A stretch of 48,184 nt of DNA from Acidithiobacillus montserratensis (GTDB lineage: Bacteria > Pseudomonadota > Gammaproteobacteria > Acidithiobacillales > Acidithiobacillaceae), in contig NZ_JABBOU010000056.1 in assembly GCF_018853465.1 (NCBI RefSeq), positions 1 through 48,184 on the forward strand, given 5' to 3'. Position numbers and translations under genes: made by a program. Position 1 is the first letter of the stretch. Every line of letters begins with the position of its first letter. Shown here one piece after another: positions 16,052 to 25,104 of the stretch. The notes beneath the pieces are model-generated. The model was given only the letters and a program-made list of their open reading frames with translations, was not told the DNA's origin and made no database searches.

Positions 16052-17221
16052 TCACAGCTTTCCATAAGAATGCAGGCCACCCAGGAACAAATCCACACCG
16101 ATAAAGCAGAAAGTGACGACGATCAGGCTAATGAATGCCCACCAGGCCATCGGCCGCCCTTCCCAATTGCGCTGACTGCGTGCATGGAGGAAGCCGGCAT
16201 AATTCAGCCAGACGATCAGCGCCCAGGTTTCCTTGGGATCCCAGGACCAGAATCCACCCCAGGCCTTGGCCGCCCAGACAGCACCGAGAATGGTGCCCAC
16301 CGTGAAAAACAAAAAGCCGAAGGCAATGGTGCCCGAAAACGTCTTGTCCAGCAGTTCCAGGCTGGGCAGGCGATCGCGCAGGAAGTTTCCACTGCTCAGG
16401 GCGCGTTCTTTCAGCAAGTAAGCCAAACCCGCCATGGCGGAAATATAAAAATTGGCATAGGCAATGAACATCGAGGGTACATGGATTTTCATCCAGAAAC
16501 TCTGTAATGCTGGAATGAGGGGTTGAATCCGGTTGAGATGATAGGCGGCACCCACCCAGATGAGAAAAATATCGGCAACTAGAACCAACGGTAATACGAA
16601 TGCCCCAAGTCCACGGTTTTCCGTGCGATTTTCATGAAACAGATAGAACAAAATCGTGGTTGCACAAAATAGCACCATGACATCGTAAATATTGCTGACG
16701 GGAATATGTCCCCAGGAAGGATGGCCGATATAGGTTTCCCGCCAGCGAATGGCCAGGCCGGCAAAGCCCAGAACCACAGCCACCCAGGCCAGACGGTGCC
16801 CCCAGTTCCCGGCGTTTTGCTTACCTGCAAACAAATACAGATAGTAGCCCCCGGCACTGAGCAGAATGGCCGCGCTCATCCAGTAGAACATGGCATTACT
16901 ATGGAAAAAATAGCGTATGGCCAGACTGTCACTGCTGGTGAATCCGAGTTGATAAAGCCCGACTCCAGTGCCGGCGATAGCCAGGACGGCCAGAAATAAA
17001 ATCCGGAATGCCGGCCATTTCAGGCCAAACCACATGAGACCGACATACCACATGCCGAGGATGATGAACTGCCACATCCAGAATTCAGCACGAAAAATGG
17101 CCCAGGTAGCCACGGCACCGACACTCAGGAAAATGGCCCAGGCAATTCTCTGGGCTTTGGAGTTTTCTATGCTGCTGGGCTCTTTGAGGGAAAAATAGGG
17201 AGATTGGAGTTGCGCAGACAT
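16052..17221 (-). CDS. ccsA: System II cytochrome c biogenesis protein CcsA/ResC (CcsB family)
   Basis: 389 residues, an integral membrane protein with about ten segments. The tryptophan-rich WWD-type haem motif is visible as WGGFWSWDPKETWALIVW, and conserved histidines occur in KIHVPSMFIAYANF and elsewhere. CcsA carries haem across the membrane for attachment to apocytochromes c, working with Ccs1/ResB. No resB neighbour is present within the window. Relevant to an iron or sulfur oxidiser, which needs many c-type cytochromes. Confidence 0.9.
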   Translation of the reverse strand: MSAQLQSPYFSLKEPSSIENSKAQRIAWAIFLSVGAVATWAIFRAEFWMWQFIILGMWYVGLMWFGLKWPAFRILFLAVLAIAGTGVGLYQLGFTSSDSLAIRYFFHSNAMFYWMSAAILLSAGGYYLYLFAGKQNAGNWGHRLAWVAVVLGFAGLAIRWRETYIGHPSWGHIPVSNIYDVMVLFCATTILFYLFHENRTENRGLGAFVLPLVLVADIFLIWVGAAYHLNRIQPLIPALQSFWMKIHVPSMFIAYANFYISAMAGLAYLLKERALSSGNFLRDRLPSLELLDKTFSGTIAFGFLFFTVGTILGAVWAAKAWGGFWSWDPKETWALIVWLNYAGFLHARSQRNWEGRPMAWWAFISLIVVTFCFIGVDLFLGGLHSYGKL

Positions 17222-17471
17222 CTTTCAGGCTCCTGTTTCGCGGGAATATAGGACAACTGTAAAATAGTCGCTACAAGCAAAAAATGCGCCCGTAAGCTAC
17301 AGGCACAACTATCAATGATACCGGCTCTGTTCCCGGTATACAGGATCAAACGCCGCTGCGGATTGTGCCGCTGGCTGGACCTATCCGAACAATCTGGACA
17401 TGAAAAAGGCTCCGAAAAGGCCAATGTTGCCGACCGGCAATTTGCCGGAACTTCCAGGTCGAGCAGGTAGT

Positions 17472-17810
17472 TCACTCAGCCTCAGCCTCAGACCGGGCGG
17501 GCGGTGGTGCACTGTGATCCAGTCGCGCCAGCAATTGAAAACCTCCGATGACCCCGAGAATGCGGGTGCGCAATGCGTCGCGGTCAGAAGAGTCTGGCCA
17601 GAATTTGCATTGGGTATGGGTAGCACGTTCCCGATCCGGAATGCCCGCACAGTCCAGTGCAATCAAAAGATCCGGCCAGGAGATGTCACCGCACTCGGCC
17701 CGGGCTTCCAGCCATTGACCGCCCAGTTGGTTGGCCAATTGGGCAGCGAACTGGGCTTTTTCGGGCTGATGGGGGTGCCAGAAGAGAATATGTGCGCGGC
17801 GTTTGTACAT
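17472..17810 (-). CDS. LMW-phosphatase/ArsC-like protein lacking the catalytic loop
   Basis: 112 residues from ATG 17810 (an upstream in-frame GTG would add 22 residues). The pattern resembles thioredoxin-coupled arsenate reductases and low-molecular-weight tyrosine phosphatases: an initial strand HILFWHPHQPEKAQFAAQLANQLGG, a central DLLIALD strand, and a late KFWPDSSDRDALRTRILGVI helix. The Cys-x5-Arg loop that should follow the first strand is absent (HPHQPEKAQ). It is probably catalytically dead or has another role. It is divergent from the helicase gene and 250 bases upstream of ccsA. Confidence 0.5.
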   Translation of the reverse strand: MYKRRAHILFWHPHQPEKAQFAAQLANQLGGQWLEARAECGDISWPDLLIALDCAGIPDRERATHTQCKFWPDSSDRDALRTRILGVIGGFQLLARLDHSAPPPARSEAEAE

Positions 17811-17894
17811 GAATGCCCTTTTTGTGACGGAAATATGTAAAAATAGCAGGACAAGTTGCAAAGCGGGAGTAGGCATGAAATTCAGGTGTTGCCA

Positions 17895-19808
17895 GTGACC
17901 ATACCAGACTGGTCGGAAAATCTGGGGCAGAACGGAGCCTTGGCGCAGCGTCTGCCGCAGTTTCGGGCGCGTGCCCAGCAGCAGGCCATGGCCGCGCAGG
18001 TCGCTCAGACCTTGCAGCTAGGCGGGGTGGCTTTGATAGAAGCCGGTACCGGTACCGGAAAAACCTTTGCCTATTTGTTGCCGGCCATGCTCTCGGGACG
18101 CAAGGTACTGGTTTCCACCGGCAGCAAGGCTCTGCAAGACCAGATTCTGGAAAAGGATATTCCCGTGCTTCTGGAAGTCGTCAGAAAACCGCTGCAGGTC
18201 AGTCGCCTCAAGGGACGTTCCAATTATTTATGTCTGCACCGTTTGCAGCGTTTCAGCAGCGAGGGGGTGGCTCCGCTCCTGGCTGCCCCCCTCGCCAGAA
18301 TTGTGGATTGGGCGGGACGCACTCGTGCAGGAGATATTGCCGAAGTCGGCGGCATTCCTGAGGACTCGGGCGTCTGGCCCCTGGTGACCTCCACCCGGGA
18401 TAATTGTCTGGGCAGTGACTGCCCAGATTATCAGCGCTGTCATGTGGTTGAAGCGCGGCGTAAAGCCCAGGAAGCCGATGTGCTGGTAGTCAATCACCAC
18501 CTGCTGTTTTCCGATCTGGCGCTCAAGGCCAACGGGATGGGCGATCTGTTGCCCCGGGTGGAGGCAATGATTCTCGATGAGGCCCATCAGGTGCTGGACT
18601 TGGCAGGCCGCTATTTTGGCCGCCAGCTCAGTAGCCATCAGCTCTGGGACTGGGCCAGGGACAGCCGCAGTGAGGCTGTCGCAGAGGCTCCCGATGATGC
18701 GCCTTTGCTGCAGGCTGCCGCCGAACTGGAAAAGGCGACCAGCGCATGGCGCAATGCCCTGGGTTCTGGAGAAGACCGCGCACCCTGGTCACTGGTGCCC
18801 GGTTCTCCACCCCAGGCTGCCTTTATGCTGGTCTACCAGGCGGTCAGCACTTTGCAGCAATGCTTGCAGCAGGCTGCTGCCCGGGGCAAGGGGCTGGAGC
18901 AATGCGCTGCTCGTGGTGCGATTCTGCTGGACAGTGTGGCATTTTTTATGCGCCATGACGCCGCAGAGATGATTTTCTGGATGGAAAAGAAACCCCGGAC
19001 GGTGCATCTGCACGCAACCCCCCTGGATGTGGCGCCGCCCTTGCAAAAATATTTGCTGGAACCCGTGGAGGCCGTGATCATGACCAGTGCCACCCTCCGG
19101 GTAGGGGGCAGTTTCGCCAATACGGAAAGAGCGCTGGGACTTAGTGGCGCACAGACTTTTGCGGCGGCGTCGCCTTTCGATTATGCCCGACAATCTTTGC
19201 TCTATCTGCCCCCGGGCCTTCCCGAACCCAATCAGCCAGATTATACGCGGGCCTGTCTGGACGCGGCCATTCCCGTGATTAAAGCCTGCGGTGGCCGTAC
19301 TTTCATGCTGTTTACCAGTCATCGCGCCCTGCAGGAAGCCGCAGCGCATTTGCCGCATGCTTTGGACTTTCCAGTGCTGGTGCAGGGCAGTATGCCCCGT
19401 TCGCGCTTGCTGGATCGTTTTCGTAGTTTGGGAAATGCCGTCCTGCTGGGTGCGGCCAGTTTCTGGGAGGGCGTGGATGTGCAGGGCGAAGCCCTGTCCT
19501 GCGTCATTATCGATAAGCTGCCTTTTGCAAGTCCTTCTGACCCGATTTTGCGGGCGCGTACCGAGCAATGCCAGTCCGCCGGTGGTGATCCTTTCCGGGA
19601 ACTGCAGATTCCCCAGGCGGTGATTGCCCTCCGCCAAGGGGTGGGACGCTTGATTCGCTCGGAAAATGACCGGGGTATCCTGATGTTGTGCGATCCCCGT
19701 CTGCGCAGCAAAGGGTATGGAAAAATTTTCCTGGACAGCCTGCCACCCATGCGCCGGGTAACGGACCTGCTTGCCGTGCAGCAGTTCTGGCAGGATGCAG
19801 CGTTATGA
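17895..19808 (+). CDS. yoaA: ATP-dependent DNA helicase, DinG/YoaA family
   Basis: About 637 residues, the size of E. coli YoaA (636). Walker A is EAGTGTGKTFAYLLPA, the DEAH box is ILDEAHQVLD, and motif VI is near QGVGRLIR. Four cysteines between motifs Ia and II (NYLCLHRL, DNCLGSDCPDYQRC) match the XPD-type iron-sulfur cluster site. It is a 5'-3' helicase for repair and replication-fork problems. I chose GTG 17895 because it gives the family N-terminus (MTIPDWS...LAQRLPQFRARAQQ); a TTG at 17856 is the alternative. The stop overlaps tsaB (ATGA). Confidence 0.88.
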   Translation: MTIPDWSENLGQNGALAQRLPQFRARAQQQAMAAQVAQTLQLGGVALIEAGTGTGKTFAYLLPAMLSGRKVLVSTGSKALQDQILEKDIPVLLEVVRKPLQVSRLKGRSNYLCLHRLQRFSSEGVAPLLAAPLARIVDWAGRTRAGDIAEVGGIPEDSGVWPLVTSTRDNCLGSDCPDYQRCHVVEARRKAQEADVLVVNHHLLFSDLALKANGMGDLLPRVEAMILDEAHQVLDLAGRYFGRQLSSHQLWDWARDSRSEAVAEAPDDAPLLQAAAELEKATSAWRNALGSGEDRAPWSLVPGSPPQAAFMLVYQAVSTLQQCLQQAAARGKGLEQCAARGAILLDSVAFFMRHDAAEMIFWMEKKPRTVHLHATPLDVAPPLQKYLLEPVEAVIMTSATLRVGGSFANTERALGLSGAQTFAAASPFDYARQSLLYLPPGLPEPNQPDYTRACLDAAIPVIKACGGRTFMLFTSHRALQEAAAHLPHALDFPVLVQGSMPRSRLLDRFRSLGNAVLLGAASFWEGVDVQGEALSCVIIDKLPFASPSDPILRARTEQCQSAGGDPFRELQIPQAVIALRQGVGRLIRSENDRGILMLCDPRLRSKGYGKIFLDSLPPMRRVTDLLAVQQFWQDAAL

Positions 19809-20479
19809 GTCATCCGGTATTTCTGGCCGTGGATACGGCTACTGAGGCTTGCTCCGTGGCAATCAATGGCCCTGCTGGGCTGGTTGAGGAATGTCAGGTG
19901 CTGGCCAATGCCCACAGTCAGATTCTCTTACCCATGATCACCCGGGTGCTGCAACGCGCCGGCCTGCAGCTCGCCGATGTGCAGGCCATTGCCTGCGGGG
20001 TAGGGCCGGGTGGCTTTACTGGCGTGCGTATTGGCGTGAGTACCGCGCAGGCTCTGGCAATGGCGCGGGGCTTGCCGGTTTATCCGGTTTCCAGCTTGCA
20101 GGCATTGGCGGCAGGCATTGCCCAGCCCCGGGTGCTGGCCGCCCTGGATGCTCGTAAAGGCGAAGTGTATGCCGCTGAGTATGTGCAGGATGCGGATGGC
20201 TTACCCGTACTGCAGGGGGCAGAGCGGGTTTGCCCGCCGTCGGCGGTGTCCTGGCCAAGTGATGGATTTTATTGGGGAGTGGGTACGGCCTGGCCCTTGT
20301 ATCATCTCTGCTGGCAACAGGAAAACATTCTCGGCTGGACGCAAGACCATTTTCCCCGGGCTGCTGCCGTACTGCGTTTGGCCAGCGCCCGTCAGGCCAG
20401 GGGCGATACCGGTTGCGCGGCTGTCCAGCTGGAACCTCATTACATCCGGCCATTTTTGCCGGAGGATCAGCAAAAATGA
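19805..20479 (+). CDS. tsaB: tRNA threonylcarbamoyladenosine biosynthesis protein TsaB
   Basis: 224 residues. The ASKHA-fold N-terminus FLAVDTATEACSVAI and the motif GVGPGGFTGVRIGVSTAQALA are diagnostic. TsaB has no catalysis of its own; it forms the TsaB-TsaD-TsaE complex that makes t6A37 in ANN-reading tRNAs. The ATG at 19805 overlaps the helicase stop and the gene ends in a four-base overlap with rimI, the usual tsaB-rimI pairing. Confidence 0.95.
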   Translation: MSHPVFLAVDTATEACSVAINGPAGLVEECQVLANAHSQILLPMITRVLQRAGLQLADVQAIACGVGPGGFTGVRIGVSTAQALAMARGLPVYPVSSLQALAAGIAQPRVLAALDARKGEVYAAEYVQDADGLPVLQGAERVCPPSAVSWPSDGFYWGVGTAWPLYHLCWQQENILGWTQDHFPRAAAVLRLASARQARGDTGCAAVQLEPHYIRPFLPEDQQK

Positions 20480-20946
20480 ACCTGCGTCCCATGCTGGCAG
20501 AAGATCTGGATGCGGTGGCGGCTCTGGAATCCCATATTTCTCCGGGGCCCTGGACCCGGGGGATATTCCGGGATTGCATCCAGGCCGGTTATGATGCCTG
20601 GGTCATGGATGACGAAGCGGGTCATCTGGCGGCGTTCGGGGTGCTTTCTACGGGCGCGGCAGAAGCCCATGTCCTTAATCTGGGGGTGAGCCCGACCCTG
20701 CGACGGCGGGGTTATGGCCGCAAGATGCTCATGCACCTGCTCTGTCGTGCCGGACAGTTGGGGGCGGAGCGCGCTTTTCTGGAGGTGCGGGTATCCAATG
20801 TCGCGGCCCAGCAACTCTATCGTTCTGCCGGATTTCATGAAATTGGGGTACGCTTGAATTATTATCGTAATACTGAAGGTCGCGAGGACGCCCTGGTCCT
20901 GTCCCTGCCACTGCAGCGCGATGTGCAATTTTTCAAAGAAGGTTAA
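20476..20946 (+). CDS. rimI: Ribosomal protein S18-alanine N-acetyltransferase
   Basis: 156 residues of the GNAT family. The acetyl-CoA loop is visible as [15 protein letters not shown] (R/Q-x-x-G-x-G/A), followed by [15 protein letters not shown] strand and [19 protein letters not shown], the RimI hallmark, and a double-Tyr segment [12 protein letters not shown]. It acetylates the S18 N-terminus. It overlaps tsaB and is five bases from prfC. Confidence 0.93.
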   Translation: MNLRPMLAEDLDAVAALESHISPGPWTRGIFRDCIQAGYDAWVMDDEAGHLAAFGVLSTGAAEAHVLNLGVSPTLRRRGYGRKMLMHLLCRAGQLGAERAFLEVRVSNVAAQQLYRSAGFHEIGVRLNYYRNTEGREDALVLSLPLQRDVQFFKEG

Positions 20947-20951
20947 AAATT

Positions 20952-22574
20952 ATGTCTTCCTCTCCTGAAGCGCTGGTCACGACTGCCGATGATTTCATCG
21001 CTGCCATCCAGCGGCGCCGCACTTTTGCCATCATTTCCCACCCCGATGCGGGTAAGACCACCCTGACCGAAAAACTACTGCTCTTTGGCGGTGCCATTCA
21101 GCTCGCGGGAACCGTCAAGGCCCGCAAAAGCAGCCGCCATGCCACCAGCGACTGGATGGCCATCGAAAAAAATCGCGGTATTTCAGTGGCCAGCTCGGTG
21201 ATGCAATTTGAATATGCGGATCATGTCATCAATCTGCTGGATACCCCGGGTCACCAGGATTTTTCTGAGGATACTTATCGGGTGCTGACCGCCGTGGATT
21301 CGGCCCTGATGGTGATTGACGGTGGTAATGGTGTCGAAGCCCAGACCATCAAACTGCTGGAAGTCTGCCGTTTGCGGGATACCCCCATCATTACCTTCAT
21401 GAACAAGTTTGACCGGGAAAGCCGGGATCCTACCGAGCTCATGGATGAGGTGGAGTCGGTGTTGGGAATTCAGTGTGCTCCCGTCACCTGGCCCATTGGC
21501 ATGGGTAAACGCTTTCGCGGCGTCTATCATCTGCTGCGCGATGAAGTACTGGTGTTTGCTGCGGGTGAAGAAACCCGGGATCAGCAACTGGAACGCATCG
21601 CCGGTTTGGATAATCCCGAACTGGATCGCCGTTTTCCCGAAGAAATGCCGGAGTTGCGCGAGCAGGTGGAACTGCTGCGCGCCGCATCCAACCCCTTCTG
21701 TCTGGAGGATTTTCTGGAGGGTCAGCAGACACCGGTATTTTTTGGCTCGGCCATCAACAACTTCGGGGTGCGTGAGTTGCTGGGCGCGTTGATTGACTGG
21801 GCCCCCTCACCGCGTTCCCGCCCGACTACCGGGCGCAAGGTCAGCCCTGAAGAAGCAGCCTTCAGCGGTTTTGTGTTCAAGATTCAGGCGAACATGGACC
21901 CCCAGCATCGCGATCGGGTCGCCTTTTTGCGGGTATGTTCGGGGCATTTTCAGCGGGGCATGAAAATCCGCCATCTGCGTCTGGGCCGGGATATTCAGGT
22001 GCATAATCCCATCACCTTCCTCGCCCAGGAGCGGGAACTGGTAGAAGATGCCTATGCGGGAGACATTATCGGCCTGCATAATCACGGCAGTATCCAGATA
22101 GGAGATAGTTTCAGTCAGGGTGAGGCATTGCAATTTACCGGAATTCCGTATTTTGCACCGGAATTGTTTCGCCGGGTGCGGCTGCGCAATCCCCTGAAAG
22201 CCAAACAGTTGCAAAAAGGTTTGCAGCAATTGGCGGAGGAGGGTGCCACCCAGGTATTCAAACCCTTGCAGGGTGGCGACATGATCCTGGGAGCCGTTGG
22301 CGTGCTGCAGTTTGATGTGGTCGCCGAACGCCTGAAAGGCGAATATGCGGTGGAAGCCCTCTTTGATCCGGTCACGGTGCAGACCGCACGCTGGATTCAC
22401 TGTGAGGATCCGAAAATGCTCGCAGAGTTTACCCGCAAGCATGAAGAACAATTGGCCGAAGACGCCGGTGGGCGACTGGCCTATCTGGCACCGTCCCGGG
22501 TGAATCTGGATTTGACCATGGAGCGCTGGCCGCAGGTGGTCTTCCATGCTACCCGGGAACATGCCGATACCTGA
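20952..22574 (+). CDS. prfC: Peptide chain release factor 3
   Basis: 540 residues, a translational GTPase. G motifs: SHPDAGKTT (G1), DTPGHQDF (G3), NKFD (G4). The switch I region with [24 protein letters not shown] is RF3-specific. RF3 recycles RF1/RF2 after termination. Start ATG 20952 follows the rimI stop by five bases, so this gene is likely read from the dinG-tsaB-rimI transcript. Confidence 0.97.
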   Translation: MSSSPEALVTTADDFIAAIQRRRTFAIISHPDAGKTTLTEKLLLFGGAIQLAGTVKARKSSRHATSDWMAIEKNRGISVASSVMQFEYADHVINLLDTPGHQDFSEDTYRVLTAVDSALMVIDGGNGVEAQTIKLLEVCRLRDTPIITFMNKFDRESRDPTELMDEVESVLGIQCAPVTWPIGMGKRFRGVYHLLRDEVLVFAAGEETRDQQLERIAGLDNPELDRRFPEEMPELREQVELLRAASNPFCLEDFLEGQQTPVFFGSAINNFGVRELLGALIDWAPSPRSRPTTGRKVSPEEAAFSGFVFKIQANMDPQHRDRVAFLRVCSGHFQRGMKIRHLRLGRDIQVHNPITFLAQERELVEDAYAGDIIGLHNHGSIQIGDSFSQGEALQFTGIPYFAPELFRRVRLRNPLKAKQLQKGLQQLAEEGATQVFKPLQGGDMILGAVGVLQFDVVAERLKGEYAVEALFDPVTVQTARWIHCEDPKMLAEFTRKHEEQLAEDAGGRLAYLAPSRVNLDLTMERWPQVVFHATREHADT

Positions 22575-22595
22575 CAGTTCTGCCAAGGAGTTGAA

Positions 22596-23075
22596 ATGAA
22601 AGTAGCCAAAATGAGCTTGTTTTTGTTACTTGCCGCCCTGCCAGTAGTGGCGGCGGCGGAAGATATGGAATCTCTGCGCGATCAGGCCGAAACGGATCCG
22701 GTTGCCCTGCACCATCTGCAGGATCTGGCCCGGGGTAATAATGCTGAAGCCGCTTTTTACCTGGGGACGCTTTATGCACCGCGTATTACCCGCAAGGAAG
22801 TCACGGTCAGCAAAAACTGGCCGGAAGCTTTGCATTGGTATCGTAAGGCCGCCCATCTCGGCCTGGCGCGTGCGGATTTTGATCTCGGCCTGGCCTACGA
22901 AAAAGGGCTGGGGGTACCCAAGGACCCCCAGCGGGCCCAGGTCTACTTTGACCGGATGGCGCATATTGCCGAAGTGGAAACCGCTCTGCCCCATGGTAAG
23001 GAGACTGCGTCCCGCACCGTCGGTCCCCATGGCGTTTCCTCTGAGTCGTCGGGGATTTCTCGGGAGGGCGGTTAG
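22596..23075 (+). CDS. Secreted Sel1-repeat protein
   Basis: 159 residues with a signal peptide cut near AAAEDME. Residues about 45-120 contain two Sel1-like (TPR-type) repeats: AEAAFYLGTLYAP...WPEALHWYRKAAHLGLARADFDLGLAYEKGLGVPKDPQRAQVYF. The C-terminal 35 residues are Ser/Gly-rich and unstructured. Sel1 proteins are periplasmic or outer-membrane scaffolds. It follows prfC by 21 bases with a GGAG ribosome site and probably ends that operon. Confidence 0.75.
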   Translation: MKVAKMSLFLLLAALPVVAAAEDMESLRDQAETDPVALHHLQDLARGNNAEAAFYLGTLYAPRITRKEVTVSKNWPEALHWYRKAAHLGLARADFDLGLAYEKGLGVPKDPQRAQVYFDRMAHIAEVETALPHGKETASRTVGPHGVSSESSGISREGG

Positions 23076-23127
23076 ATCATCACGTCCGTGGATGGGGTCA
23101 CTGCTTGGTAAGAGGCGATACCAGCAT

Positions 23128-23241
23128 TTATTTTTTGCGGATCAACACCAGGACGACAATACCAAAAAATATCAGGCCGCCAGCCAGGGCCAATAACACC
23201 AAAGGATTGCTTAAACCGGCAAAGGGGCTTGCGCCGTATAT
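23128..23241 (-). CDS. Candidate 37-residue membrane peptide with an AUA start
   Basis: On the minus strand a perfect AGGAGG (23247-23252) lies five bases before an ATA codon at 23239-23241. The frame then encodes YGASPFAGLSNPL, a 20-residue hydrophobic segment rich in Leu/Val/Ile/Gly, and ends IRKK-stop at 23128. This is the layout of a single-pass small membrane protein. No ATG, GTG or TTG exists at the expected position; the frame is open further upstream but without a usable start. It lies 75 bases downstream of comM. It could also be a damaged gene whose ATG mutated to ATA. Confidence 0.35.
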   Translation of the reverse strand: MYGASPFAGLSNPLVLLALAGGLIFFGIVVLVLIRKK

Positions 23242-23315
23242 CTTCTCCTCCTGTATCCTGTAGCTGAAAAACCAGCTTTTATCTGCGTAAACCGTTGTTT
23301 GGTAAACGTCAGCGA

Positions 23316-24827
23316 CTACTGCCTGAGATGCTGTGCCAAACGCCGATACTGAATAGCCTCGGCCAGATGTTGGGTTTGTATGACCGCACTGGCTTCCAGG
23401 TCGGCAATACTCCGGGCGATCCGTAAAATACGGTGATAACCTCGGGCAGACAGATGCAGGGTGTCCGCAGCGCGAGCCAGCAAACGGCTCCCCTCAGACG
23501 CTAAAGCACAATATTGGTCTTGCGCCTCACCCTGAAGTTGGGCATTACGCCCGGATTGGCGTTGCCACTGTATATCGATGGCAGCGCTGATCCGCTCTCG
23601 CCAATAGGCAGTGTTTTCGCCCTGGGGAGCGTTTTGCAGCATTTCCACCGGCAGGGCCGGGACTTCTACTTGAATGTCCATGCGATCCAGCAGGGGACCG
23701 GACAGGCGGTTGCGGTATTGGGCAATTTGCGCTGGCGTACAAACGCAAGACTGGAGGGGATGCCCCAGGTTGCCGCAAGGGCAGGGGTTCATGGCGGCAA
23801 TCAGTTGAAAGCGGGCGGGAAAGGTGCTTTGGCGGGCAGCCCGGGAAATATGAATTTCCCCGGATTCCAGGGGTTCCCGCAACACTTCCAGCACGCTGCG
23901 GGAAAATTCGGGCATTTCGTCGAGGAAGAGAATGCCTTGATGGGCCATGCTGATCTCTCCGGGACGGGGCTGTGAGCCCCCACCGACCAGTGCCGCCGAA
24001 GAAGCACTGTGATGGGGGGAGCGAAAGGGTCGCTGCCCCCAGCGTTGCACATCAAAACCGCCACTTTGCAGGCTGTGAATGGCCGCGACTTCCAGGGCTT
24101 CACTGCGGCGCAGGGGAGGTAACAGCCCCGGCAGGCGCGCTGCCAGCATGCTTTTTCCGGTACCGGGCGGCCCGGAAAGGAGAATATGGTGCCCACCTAC
24201 GGCGGCAATGATCAGCGCCCGCTTGGCTGTTTCCTGACCGCGTACGTCGCGCAAGTCCGGGTAAGGAGATGTATCCGCAGAGATGCCGTCCTGGGACGTT
24301 GTTTCAGAAAGCTTCCGGGTGCCGCGCAGGTGTGCCACGGCTTCGGCAAGGTTATGGCAGGCAAAAACCGGAGCAGATTGGGCCAAAGCGGCTTCTATGG
24401 CATTGCCGACAGGCAGCAGCAGGGCATGTCCGGCAGTGCCGGCAGCCAGACTACTGGAGAGGGCACCGGTTACTGGCCGCAGGCTGCCATCCAGGGCCAG
24501 TTCGCCGATCATCTCCAGCTGTTCCAGAGCTTTTAACGGTATCTGCCCACTGGCGGCGAGAATGCCGATGGCAATGGGCAGATCGAAGCGCCCGCCATCC
24601 TTGGGCAGATCGGCGGGAGCCAGATTGACGACCATGCGCCGGGCTGGAAATTCAAAGCCGCTATTCTGGATGGCGGAGCGCACCCGGTCCCGAGATTCCT
24701 TGACGGCGGTTTCGGCCAGCCCGACTACGGCAAAGGTGGGCAGACCGGGTCCCAGATCGCATTCTACGGCGACTGCCGCAGCGTGTACGCCGGTGAGCGC
24801 ACGACTCTGGACAACCGCCAGTGGCAA
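23316..24827 (-). CDS. comM: YifB/ComM family Mg-chelatase-like AAA+ ATPase
   Basis: 503 residues. An N-terminal Lon-like fold (to about residue 170, with CDLGPGLPTFAVVGLAETAVKESRDRV) precedes the AAA+ core: Walker A GPPGTGKSMLAARL, Walker B ILFLDEMPEF. A cysteine-containing CPCGNLGHP segment and a C-terminal Mg-chelatase domain with HLSARGYHRILRIARSIADLE follow. ComM is a hexameric branch-migration helicase that helps integrate DNA taken up by natural transformation. It starts three bases after ubiK, so co-transcription is likely. Confidence 0.93.
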   Translation of the reverse strand: MPLAVVQSRALTGVHAAAVAVECDLGPGLPTFAVVGLAETAVKESRDRVRSAIQNSGFEFPARRMVVNLAPADLPKDGGRFDLPIAIGILAASGQIPLKALEQLEMIGELALDGSLRPVTGALSSSLAAGTAGHALLLPVGNAIEAALAQSAPVFACHNLAEAVAHLRGTRKLSETTSQDGISADTSPYPDLRDVRGQETAKRALIIAAVGGHHILLSGPPGTGKSMLAARLPGLLPPLRRSEALEVAAIHSLQSGGFDVQRWGQRPFRSPHHSASSAALVGGGSQPRPGEISMAHQGILFLDEMPEFSRSVLEVLREPLESGEIHISRAARQSTFPARFQLIAAMNPCPCGNLGHPLQSCVCTPAQIAQYRNRLSGPLLDRMDIQVEVPALPVEMLQNAPQGENTAYWRERISAAIDIQWQRQSGRNAQLQGEAQDQYCALASEGSRLLARAADTLHLSARGYHRILRIARSIADLEASAVIQTQHLAEAIQYRRLAQHLRQ

Positions 24828-24830
24828 GAT

Positions 24831-25094
24831 TTAGTCCTTTTCGGAATTTTCGTCGAGAGCGGCCTTAGGAGCCATTGCGTCCAGACGGGCTTCCAGGGCG
24901 GCAACCCGGGCTGCCAGTCGGGAGAGCAGCTCCTGCTGAATGTCAAATTCATCGCGGGTAACCAGATCGAGGCGATCCAGGGCATTGGAGAGAATGGCCC
25001 GGGCCTGTTTGTCCACGTCTTCCTTGACAGTACCCAGACGGGCAAAGGCGTCTCCAAAGGCGGCAGCTATGTCATCAGCGATACGGTGTTGCAT
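24831..25094 (-). CDS. ubiK: Ubiquinone biosynthesis accessory factor UbiK
   Basis: 87 residues, normal UbiK (BMFP/YqiC) length. An amphipathic N-terminus (MQHRIADDIAAAFGDAF) precedes a C-terminal coiled coil (ELLSRLAARVAALEARLDAM). UbiK forms a membrane-associated complex with the SCP2-domain protein UbiJ that holds ubiquinone intermediates for the hydroxylases. The ATG has an AAGGAG ribosome site. The gene sits directly after two ubiquinone hydroxylase genes. Confidence 0.9.
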   Translation of the reverse strand: MQHRIADDIAAAFGDAFARLGTVKEDVDKQARAILSNALDRLDLVTRDEFDIQQELLSRLAARVAALEARLDAMAPKAALDENSEKD

Positions 25095-25104
25095 GGTAGT
25101 CTCC

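Noticed and set aside
17400..17840. Plus-strand 146-codon frame opposite the phosphatase-like gene
   Set aside because: Low-complexity start and no recognisable domain; the minus strand shows family-like patterns instead.
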